Source: Dehalococcoidia bacterium CG2_30_46_9
Lineage (GTDB): Bacteria; Chloroflexota; Dehalococcoidia; GIF9; AB-539-J10
Assembly: GCA_001873005.1 (NCBI GenBank)
Contig: MNYE01000060.1
Coordinates: 1 to 5,645 of the forward strand
Direction: 5' to 3'
Length of the DNA stretch: 5,645 nt
Shown here: positions 1-5,553 of the stretch, piece after piece
Layout of the letters: every line of letters begins with the position of its first letter
How positions within the stretch are numbered: the first letter of the stretch is position 1
Notes under the pieces: model-generated
Databases searched by the model: none
The model's input: only the letters and a program-made list of their open reading frames with translations
Told to the model about the DNA's origin: nothing
Program-made: the position numbers and the translations under genes

Positions 1-140
1 TCATGCGATGTCATATCCAGCCAGTCGCGATAATCTTTCCCATCCCATACTAAAACCAAAGGCACCACCCGGACATGATATTTCTCAGCGACATCTTTGG
101 TAATACCAGAACTGCTATCAACAAGTACGGCTACTGACAT
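1..140 (-). CDS. DegV family protein, N-terminal fragment (runs off window edge)
   Basis: Translating the minus strand from the ATG at 140 gives 46 complete residues beginning MSVAVLVDSSSGITKDVAEK before the window ends. The pattern V-D-S-S-S near the N-terminus, then a helix, a 'V-R-V-V-P-L' strand and 'D-G-K-D-Y-R-D' followed by 'D-M-T', matches the start of DegV proteins (usually about 280 residues). Members of this family bind a single fatty acid and, in Firmicutes, serve as FakB partners of a fatty-acid kinase. The start is well supported: GGAGGTGAG at 151-143 puts a strong Shine-Dalgarno six bases upstream of the ATG. The gene follows the MBL hydrolase on the same strand, with roughly 80-110 bases between them depending on where the hydrolase ends. 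It has no obvious link to the hydrogenase. Only the first sixth is visible, so the ligand and partner cannot be judged. Confidence 0.8.
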   Translation of the reverse strand, partial: MSVAVLVDSSSGITKDVAEKYHVRVVPLVLVWDGKDYRDWLDMTSH

Positions 141-164
141 AACTCACCTCCAAATTACAATTCT

Positions 165-180
165 CACAGTGTACACTTTG
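165..180. promoter_or_regulatory. Inverted repeat upstream of the DegV-family gene, possible operator
   Basis: Positions 168-177 (AGTGTACACT) are a perfect 10-base palindrome. Extending to 165-180 gives a 16-base inverted repeat with one mismatched pair. It lies 25-40 bases upstream of the DegV-family ATG, where a repressor or activator could act. On the minus strand, TTGCCA overlaps its upstream edge and TGTAAT lies 19 bases downstream of that, a poor match to a -35/-10 pair. Short palindromes arise by chance, so this is only a candidate. Confidence 0.25.
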
Positions 181-219
181 GCAAGGACTCCCTCCAAACC
201 TGCCATCAATATATGTCTT

Positions 220-265
220 CTAGACTTCAATTCCCATTCCTTCATAACCAAGGCTAATCTCGGCA
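220..265 (-). other. Out-of-frame C-terminal coding remnant of the MBL hydrolase (frameshift)
   Basis: If the T at minus-strand position 265 is skipped, the hydrolase frame continues from K-A-G as AEISLGYEGMGIEV and stops at TAG 222-220. From memory, an ending of the type 'I-x-L-x-x-E-G-M-x-x-x-V' is usual for this MBL subfamily. The annotated frame instead ends abruptly in C-R-D at the TAG at 256-254. I read this as a one-base insertion, either a real mutation or a sequence/assembly error. The restored protein would be 256 residues. Confidence 0.7.
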
Positions 266-991
266 TCCAGCCTTAGCTAATTCAGCAACCTCTCCCTTTA
301 TCTCGTCTTCAAATACCAGAGCCATATGCACCAAAATAATAGGTGGAAGATAGCCCTTTTTCTGGCGAAACTCAATCAGTTCTGGCTTAAGCAATTCTGG
401 AGTCATGTGACCTATCTTCGGAGACTGTGCACTCCACGCATTCGACATCCCACAATCGAGGATAAGCAAATCTGGGTGGACATGCTCCCAGTGTGAGGCT
501 AATCCCGATCCGGTATCCCCACTATAAAATAGGCTCTTCCCATCCTCAGAGCCAACCTGATAACTCACAGCAGGAACAGTATGATGGACAGGAAAAGCAA
601 GGATAGTGTAGCCCACAATAAGCTGTGGTTTGTATGCTTCTATTTGATGAAACTTAAGGGCTGGTCTTTCAGGAGAAGGCGTTATGGTGAATTCAGGGTC
701 TATAACACCATTGAAAACGTGCCTCTTTAGGGCATCGATGGTTTCTTTGGTGCTATAGGCATCCACAGTAGCACCAGCAAGAAAGGCGTGCGTGGAGAGG
801 CTGGCCAATCCCATTGTATGATCCGCGTGTGAATGAGTTAGCAGGATAGCCTTTATCCTCTTTTGCTGAGATAGAGATAAACTGCAGGAGATAGCACCAG
901 CATCCAAGGCTAATACACCATCAATCAATACTGACATGAACCTTGTCTCAGTTGACTCCAGCCCATGTGCCCCTAAGATTCTGACCTTCAT
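254..991 (-). CDS. MBL-fold metallo-hydrolase (RNase Z / cyclic phosphodiesterase-like), C-terminus frameshifted
   Basis: This is a 245-residue cytosolic metallo-beta-lactamase-fold hydrolase with no signal peptide or membrane segment. Metal-site residues are visible in order: H53-x-H55-x-D57-H58 in 'THSHADH', H136/H137 in 'FPVHHT', D159 in 'YSGDTG', H195 in 'GHMT' and H222 in 'LVHM'. This arrangement is that of the RNase Z/PhnP-like branch of phosphodiesterases. The substrate cannot be deduced. I chose the ATG at 991 because the protein then starts MKVRILGAH, typical of the subfamily, and a modest GGCAGG sits seven bases upstream. The ATG at 1027 would add 12 unconvincing residues and lacks a good Shine-Dalgarno. 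The gene lies 96 bases after the large-subunit stop on the same strand. It may be read through from the operon but is not a known hydrogenase maturation factor. All metal ligands lie before the frameshift near 265, so activity could survive the loss of the last strand. Confidence 0.8.
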   Translation of the reverse strand: MKVRILGAHGLESTETRFMSVLIDGVLALDAGAISCSLSLSQQKRIKAILLTHSHADHTMGLASLSTHAFLAGATVDAYSTKETIDALKRHVFNGVIDPEFTITPSPERPALKFHQIEAYKPQLIVGYTILAFPVHHTVPAVSYQVGSEDGKSLFYSGDTGSGLASHWEHVHPDLLILDCGMSNAWSAQSPKIGHMTPELLKPELIEFRQKKGYLPPIILVHMALVFEDEIKGEVAELAKAGCRD

Positions 992-1068
992 TATTGAACC
1001 TGCCATATGCATGAGCCATTCAGACAAGCTGTCCAGATGTGCTTGCCCAAAGCTAACATTAAAGAAAA

Positions 1069-1085
1069 CGCTCCTCGCAATGACA
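1069..1085 (-). repeat. Fragment of a dispersed 'GTCATTGCGAGGAGCG'-type repeat
   Basis: Just after the large-subunit stop codon, the minus strand reads TGTCATTGCGAGGAGCG. From memory this is the left end of a short dispersed element common in many bacterial and MAG sequences, usually continuing AAGCGACG. Here the homology stops after GAGCG and runs into T-rich sequence, so it looks truncated. There is only one copy in the window, and its identity rests on recall. The rest of the 992-1087 gap shows no convincing terminator, only a weak CAAGC/GCTTG stem with an 11-base loop. Confidence 0.4.
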
Positions 1086-1087
1086 CC

Positions 1088-2374
1088 TTAAATGAATTTT
1101 ACTTCAAGGAAATGTGTAGAACAGGAAACACAAGGGTCATAAGCACGTACCAGCATTTCTAACATATGAGTTATTTCCTCTTGGCTCTTGTTAATGATTT
1201 GCGGTACCAGTGCCTCCATATCTTTCTGGATATTGTTATGATTCTGGTTAGTGGGGATAATGCAGTTAGCCTGAGTCAAGATGCCTTTATCATCATAAGT
1301 GTAATCATGGAACAATATGCCACGAGGAGCTTCCACAGCGCCAATTCCTCTTCCTGCCTTAACCTTAACTTCTGGCCTCTCCTCCTTTAGTCCCCGCGCT
1401 AAAATTCGATCAATTAACTTCAGGCTCTCTTCAAGCGAGTGGATTGATTCCACGAGCTGGGCTACGTTTATCATATATGGATTGTGACACACTGCCTTTA
1501 GCCCCAATTCTTGGGCAGCTTTTTGTGCTTGAGGTGAGAGTTGTGCATAGTTATTATTGAATCGAGCCAATGCCCCCACCATGTAAGAATCTCGCTTGTG
1601 TTTGGTAAACTTGGCCGTGGAGTGAGGCACACAGAATTCATTAGTGATGCTCAAATAATCGGTTACCGGCGCGGCGCCAGTGTCGGTAGAGGCGATGTCG
1701 CCGGAGATAAAGGCGTATTCCTGGGAATCTTTAAGGGCAATATATTCCGTTTCCCTGACAAAGTTTGGTATCTTGAGGCCCTTAAATAGTTCAACTGTTT
1801 TCTTCAAGTCTTTTGTAGCCTCAATGAGCTTTTGTTGCATGGTTTTCAGCTGTTGAGCTTCAGGTATCTTGACAAAGCCACCGACAACACAAGACAGGGG
1901 ATGAGTTTTTCTACCACATATTAAATCAGCCAGATCGTTGGCTAGCTTCTTCAACCTCAACGCTCTAAGAACTACTTCCTTCTGGGTTGCCGCCAGGGGG
2001 ATAACACTGTCTGCTCCCAGGAAATCCGGGGCTACCAGAAAGTAAAGATGGAGCACATGGCTTTGTAATGTCTCGGCGTGATACAGGAGCTTACGCAGGA
2101 GCATAGACTGTTCGCTTGGTTTGATGCCAAATGCAGCTTCAGTTGCTTGAATAGAGGCGGTAGCATGAGCTATGGAGCATATACCACAAATCCTGGGTGA
2201 AAGCCAGGTGACATCCTCATAGTTTCTGCCTCTGAGCATAGCTTCGAAAAACCGAGGTGACTCGGGGATTTCCCATTTTATTTCTTCTATCTTGCCATCT
2301 TTGGCATTAACGATGATATTGCCGTGTCCTTCTATCCTGGTTACATGATGGACATTGATACTTAACTGCGTCAT
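1088..2374 (-). CDS. hydA: [NiFe] hydrogenase large (alpha) subunit, group 3b-like
   Basis: This is the catalytic subunit (428 residues, normal for cytosolic group 3 enzymes), which would interconvert H2 with protons and electrons at the NiFe(CN)2CO centre. The N-terminal motif R13-I-E15-G-H is present; E15 is the likely proton-relay glutamate. The first cysteine pair is R61-I-C63-G-I-C66 with H70. The second is D413-P-C415-V-S-C418-S-T-H421. All four nickel ligands are therefore intact. After H421 there are only seven more residues (FLEVKFI), which a maturation endopeptidase would remove after nickel insertion. Neither that protease nor any hyp gene is in the window. The start is the ATG at 2374, which overlaps the small-subunit stop as ATGA; GAGGTG at 2385-2380 provides a Shine-Dalgarno five bases upstream. 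The 3b rather than 3c/3d assignment rests on the beta-gamma-delta-alpha gene order and the HydB/HydG-like partners. Confidence 0.93.
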   Translation of the reverse strand: MTQLSINVHHVTRIEGHGNIIVNAKDGKIEEIKWEIPESPRFFEAMLRGRNYEDVTWLSPRICGICSIAHATASIQATEAAFGIKPSEQSMLLRKLLYHAETLQSHVLHLYFLVAPDFLGADSVIPLAATQKEVVLRALRLKKLANDLADLICGRKTHPLSCVVGGFVKIPEAQQLKTMQQKLIEATKDLKKTVELFKGLKIPNFVRETEYIALKDSQEYAFISGDIASTDTGAAPVTDYLSITNEFCVPHSTAKFTKHKRDSYMVGALARFNNNYAQLSPQAQKAAQELGLKAVCHNPYMINVAQLVESIHSLEESLKLIDRILARGLKEERPEVKVKAGRGIGAVEAPRGILFHDYTYDDKGILTQANCIIPTNQNHNNIQKDMEALVPQIINKSQEEITHMLEMLVRAYDPCVSCSTHFLEVKFI

Positions 2375-3210
2375 TTCGACACCTCACGTCCCTCGCCAGA
2401 TAAGGGGAGAGGAGGGGAGGGCCTCCTTTCTAATTGTCCCTCGCCAGATAAGGAGTGGTGCTGGGTGGGTCCCCCTCCAGCCTCTATCAGATAGCCATTG
2501 AAATGCCGGTATTTTTCTAATATATCTTGTATGGTTAATCCATGTTTCTGTAGTATTTCTTTTTCCGAATTTATATTTGGCTCATCCACCAGGCCACGGC
2601 AACCCCAGCAATGGCGACCACTGGTAACGCAAATAGCGTTGCAACCAGCTCTGGTAACCGGGCCCAAGCAAGTCTCCGCTTTGTCAAAGGCACAAATGTT
2701 CCCGGCTAATTTGCACTCAACACATACGGGGTAGTTAAGCAGCTCAGGCTTTTTGCCCAGCAGCAGTGCTTTAGCTAGTTTCAGAAACTCATATCTATTC
2801 ATGGGACAACCTGGTAGGTAACAGTCCACAGGCACTACGCTGCTGACAGGGCGTGCTGGAATTGTATTGTAATACCTGGCGCAATCACCATAAACTATCC
2901 TGAGATTTTCCTCCATCGGAAGGAAATTTTTGAGACAATTGACACCACCTAAACAGGCGCAAGCACCCATGGCCACTAACACCTTTGCTTGTTCCCTAAC
3001 TTTTTTTATTCTTTCCATATCCGATTCTGTGGTAATAGCCCCGTCTATAAAGGCTATTTCGTAGTTATCCGCCCTCCTTGACCTAACCTCTCTGAAATTG
3101 ACAATGTCTATCTGAGCTAGCAGCTCTACCAATTCCTCTCCGAAGTTGAGGACTTCTAGTTGGCAGCCTTCGCAACTGGTGAAATCAAAGAACGCTACTT
3201 TAGGCTTCAT
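2371..3210 (-). CDS. hydD: [NiFe] hydrogenase small (delta) subunit, group 3b-like, with repeat-derived C-terminal tail
   Basis: This electron-relay subunit (279 residues) carries three iron-sulfur clusters between the NiFe site and the beta-gamma protein. Likely proximal-cluster ligands are C13 and C16 ('TSCEGCQ'), C84 ('GACACLGG') and C135 ('PGCP'). Eight further cysteines, C163, C166, C173, C181, C190, C194, C201 and C204, fit two more [4Fe-4S] clusters. There is no Tat signal, so it is cytosolic. The ATG at 3210 is preferred because MKPKVAFFDFTSCEGCQ is the family start. It overlaps the upstream stop as TAATG and has AAGGGAGG seven bases before it. A start at 3270 would add 20 residues lying inside the upstream gene. 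The domain seems to end near residue 243. Residues 245-279 are low-complexity (G/P/S/E-rich), hold two LSGEG copies 16 residues apart, and come from a DNA repeat. Confidence 0.92.
   Translation of the reverse strand: MKPKVAFFDFTSCEGCQLEVLNFGEELVELLAQIDIVNFREVRSRRADNYEIAFIDGAITTESDMERIKKVREQAKVLVAMGACACLGGVNCLKNFLPMEENLRIVYGDCARYYNTIPARPVSSVVPVDCYLPGCPMNRYEFLKLAKALLLGKKPELLNYPVCVECKLAGNICAFDKAETCLGPVTRAGCNAICVTSGRHCWGCRGLVDEPNINSEKEILQKHGLTIQDILEKYRHFNGYLIEAGGGPTQHHSLSGEGQLERRPSPPLPLSGEGREVSK
2388..2453. repeat. Two 18-base direct repeats, 48 bases apart, inside the small-subunit 3' end
   Basis: GTCCCTCGCCAGATAAGG occurs exactly at 2388-2405 and again at 2436-2453. The 48-base spacing keeps both copies in the same reading frame, giving LSGEGR and LSGEGQ in the protein. 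Flanking sequence is G/A-rich on the plus strand (GGGGAGAGGAGGGGAGGG, 2403-2420). CCTC at 2391-2394 and GAGG at 2409-2412 give an imperfect stem. This resembles the short dispersed 'CCCTC...GAGGG' elements seen in many genomes, translated as 'PLPLSGEG'. Other genomic copies cannot be seen here. Confidence 0.7.
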
Positions 3211-5537
3211 TACAGTGCCTCCCTTAGGCTTCTCAGTTGCGCGAGGGTAAATACCGGTCCCTCCTGGCATACATAGACACCATTAATTTGGCAATGCCCA
3301 CATTTGCCTACACCACATTTCATCCTCCGCTCCAACGATAGGATTATATGCTCATCGGCAAGGTCTTTCTTCTTTAGTTCTACAATGACAAACCGGTACA
3401 TTATGGGTGGTCCCACCACTACTGCCATGGTCTTCTTGGGATCAATCTGAACCTTGGGTATAAGAGTGGTAATAACTCCCTCCCTCCCCTTCCAACGCTC
3501 ATCTCCTTTATCCACTGTCTCATAGAATTCAATCTCTGGGTTCTTACTCCAGGCAGCGAGTTCGCCCAGGAATAACCGCTCCGCTGGTGACCTAGCCCCC
3601 AAGAGCATGACGACTCTGCCAAAAGAACTCCTGCGGTCAAGGATATATTGCACTAACGAACGGAGCGGGAAGAGGCCAATGCCTCCGGCTACTAGGAGAA
3701 TATCCTTGCCTTCAAGAGTCTCCAGCGGAAAGCCATTGCCGAAGGGCCCCCGAATGCCTACAATAGCTCCCTTTTCCAGGGTGTGCAGGGCGTTGGTCAC
3801 ATTGCCTATCTTTCTTATCGCCAACTGAAAAACCCCGTCTCTCGTTGGCGAGGAGGAGATAGAGATGGGCGCCTCTCCAATACCCGCAACCGAGACCTCG
3901 ACAAATTGCCCTGGCCTGTGCCCCAGACTCTTGCCATCCTTGAGTCTGAATTCAAAGACTCTCTCTCTTGGAGTCAGTTCATCGACCTTTACCAATTCAG
4001 CAGGGCGCGGGGCATATAACTCGGTCTCTGGTCTTGCCTCTCTGATTATACGCACCGCCGCTTCCTTCATCCTGGCTGACTCTGCTATGGCATTAAAAGC
4101 CTCCAGCGGGCTTGCGATGTCTGCCAGGCAGGCAGCGGCACACCGACCACATCCCACACAGCCAACCTTGCCGTATCGCTCTATGATATATTTCCCCTTG
4201 CGGTAAATTCGATGCCGGAACCGGCTAACTTTGTCAGGTCGGAAATTCTCGCCGGTGCCTACCTTAGCAAAATCGACCAGCATGCAGCCATCCCGGTGGC
4301 GGAAACGCTCTCCCTCACGTAGATTTAGCGCCACATCATCTTCGACATCGAAGCAAAAACAGGTGGGACACACCATAACGCAGGAGCCGCAACTGAGACA
4401 GGTGGCACTCTTTGTTTCCCAATAAGGGTCATCGTAACTATTCTCCAGCAACTTGGGCAGTCTTTCTTTGGGCACATCGAGGGAGAGCTTGTATTTAGCT
4501 AACGCCTGGTCCCTCGCTACCTTCTGTTTAGCTATCTCATCGCCAGTGGGTTCTCTCACCTCGGCATACTTTGTTAGCAGGTCGGCACCTTTTTCTGAGC
4601 CCACAGTCACCATGTAGTCACCACCAATATCTGTTAGCAGCAGGTCAAAGCCCCTTTCGGCTAGATGAGTACCCATGCTAGGGGCAAAGGATTTGGGAGA
4701 CGGGTTGAGACAGTCAACCCCAATGATGATAGTGCTCTGCCGCCGGGCGCTGTAATTAGGGTCGGGATTGGTAGCCAGGAATGCTTCATCCAGCAGCTCG
4801 ATAGCCTTAATATCGCAAGGGTGCACACCGATGATGGCCCTGGGGAGGGCCTCGATTACTGGCTCGAACTTTGACTCATCACCAAGCCTGAGTTTGAGCA
4901 AGGTCTCCTTTGCTGGCAGAAGATATGTTGTGGGCGGCATGACCGTAACATCATAGTCTAAGCAGAGTTCTTCAAAGCTGGCTATTCTGTCGTAAACATA
5001 TTTGCCCTGCCTGGACTTGACTCCGACTACCTCCATTTCTTCAGCCAAGCCCTCCACCATGGATTTCAAGCTCTCTCTAGTGATAATGAAAGACTTCTTG
5101 ACCTCAACTACTTTGACAACAGGGGGTTTAGGCCGTATTTCCACTTCGGCAGGAGCTTTCGGCTCCAAGGTTACCGCCCCAAGAGTTTCCCTGATCAGCC
5201 TTTCCAGGTCGTCAGGGGCAAAAGGCTTAATGAGGTAATCAACAGCACCAAACTTCATCGCTTCAACCGCAGTCTCAGCTGAGGGGTAGGCGGTTATGAT
5301 AATGGACTTGATCCATGGTCGCTGTGCCTTTATTTCCTTCAACACCTTAATTCCGCTTTTCCCAGGTAATCGTATGTCTAAAACCATAACACTGAAGTCC
5401 TGCCTCTCCACTATCTCCAGGGCTTCTTCGCCGGTCTCAGCCGTTGCTACCTCGTAACCGGCATCTTTGAGCCAATCTCTGATTGACTCCCGTACGATTG
5501 GCTCATCGTCTACAATCAAAACCGACTGCTTCTGCAT
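3210..5537 (-). CDS. Receiver domain / hydrogenase beta (4Fe-4S) / gamma (FAD-NAD(P)-2Fe-2S) fusion protein
   Basis: This 775-residue cytosolic protein joins three modules. Residues 1-120 are an NtrC-like receiver with acidic pair D10-D11, phospho-acceptor D54, T82 and K104-P105 all intact. Residues 121-148 are a proline- and charge-rich linker. Residues 149-505 are a HydB/AsrA-like beta subunit: 'PPTTYLLPAKET', 'GVHPCDIKAIELLD', then two [4Fe-4S] motifs, C380/C383/C386/C390-P and C460/C463/C466/C470, plus the family's C393, C395 and C418. Residues 506-775 are a HydG/AsrB-like gamma subunit: FAD region 'RPGQFVEV', 'APISISSSP' and 'GPFGNGF', nucleotide-binding 'VAGGIGLFPLRS', and a [2Fe-2S] site C741-x4-C746-x2-C749-x7-C757. 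It should pass electrons between the small subunit and NAD(P). The ATG at 5537 is chosen because TAAGGAGG lies eight bases upstream and the protein then starts MQKQSVLIVDDEP; the ATG at 5567 lies inside the preceding gene. No internal start is visible near the linker. The beta-gamma pair alone could be AsrAB (sulfite reductase), but the adjacent NiFe subunits argue for hydrogenase. Confidence 0.92.
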   Translation of the reverse strand: MQKQSVLIVDDEPIVRESIRDWLKDAGYEVATAETGEEALEIVERQDFSVMVLDIRLPGKSGIKVLKEIKAQRPWIKSIIITAYPSAETAVEAMKFGAVDYLIKPFAPDDLERLIRETLGAVTLEPKAPAEVEIRPKPPVVKVVEVKKSFIITRESLKSMVEGLAEEMEVVGVKSRQGKYVYDRIASFEELCLDYDVTVMPPTTYLLPAKETLLKLRLGDESKFEPVIEALPRAIIGVHPCDIKAIELLDEAFLATNPDPNYSARRQSTIIIGVDCLNPSPKSFAPSMGTHLAERGFDLLLTDIGGDYMVTVGSEKGADLLTKYAEVREPTGDEIAKQKVARDQALAKYKLSLDVPKERLPKLLENSYDDPYWETKSATCLSCGSCVMVCPTCFCFDVEDDVALNLREGERFRHRDGCMLVDFAKVGTGENFRPDKVSRFRHRIYRKGKYIIERYGKVGCVGCGRCAAACLADIASPLEAFNAIAESARMKEAAVRIIREARPETELYAPRPAELVKVDELTPRERVFEFRLKDGKSLGHRPGQFVEVSVAGIGEAPISISSSPTRDGVFQLAIRKIGNVTNALHTLEKGAIVGIRGPFGNGFPLETLEGKDILLVAGGIGLFPLRSLVQYILDRRSSFGRVVMLLGARSPAERLFLGELAAWSKNPEIEFYETVDKGDERWKGREGVITTLIPKVQIDPKKTMAVVVGPPIMYRFVIVELKKKDLADEHIILSLERRMKCGVGKCGHCQINGVYVCQEGPVFTLAQLRSLREAL
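3218..3225 (-). promoter_or_regulatory. Ribosome binding site for the small subunit, inside the fusion gene
   Basis: AAGGGAGG on the minus strand ends seven bases before the ATG at 3210. It lies in the last codons of the fusion gene, whose TAA shares a base with that ATG. This fixes the small-subunit start at 3210 and predicts translational coupling. Confidence 0.8.
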
Positions 5538-5545
5538 CTCAGTAG

Positions 5546-5553
5546 CCTCCTTA
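5546..5553 (-). promoter_or_regulatory. Ribosome binding site deciding the fusion-protein start
   Basis: TAAGGAGG on the minus strand combines the stop codon of the preceding receiver gene (TAA, 5553-5551) with a strong Shine-Dalgarno, eight bases before the ATG at 5537. It supports 5537 over the in-frame ATG at 5567 and places both genes on one transcript. Confidence 0.85.

Noticed and set aside
196..1006. Shared 10-mer AACCTGCCAT at 196-205 and 997-1006, flanking the MBL gene.
   Set aside because: Ten bases with no extended similarity is too short to call an attachment site or duplication; the second copy overlaps the likely ribosome binding region.
1166..1390. Plus-strand open frames within the hydrogenase genes (for example 1166-1390, 1541-1789, 3865-4206).
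   Set aside because: They lie antisense to clearly conserved coding regions, have no recognisable motifs and look like shadows of the real genes.
2368..2380. GTCATTTCGAC on the plus strand looks like the edge of another common dispersed repeat.
   Set aside because: It is simply the start codon region of the large subunit, the match is only about 11 bases, and no second copy is present.
3211..3270. Longer small-subunit start at 3270, adding 20 residues.
   Set aside because: The extra residues lie within the end of the fusion gene, do not resemble the family, and a strong Shine-Dalgarno matches the ATG at 3210.
4337..4398. Extra cysteines C393, C395 and C418 around the first [4Fe-4S] motif of the fusion protein, as a possible novel metal site.
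   Set aside because: The 'C-P-T-C-x-C-F-D-V' run and the later lone cysteine are, as I recall, normal features of HydB/AsrA beta subunits, so they are not a novelty of this protein.
3210..5093. Reading the beta-gamma part as AsrA/AsrB of an anaerobic sulfite reductase.
   Set aside because: No AsrC-like sirohaem subunit is present, and the next two overlapping genes are a NiFe small and large subunit in sulfhydrogenase order.
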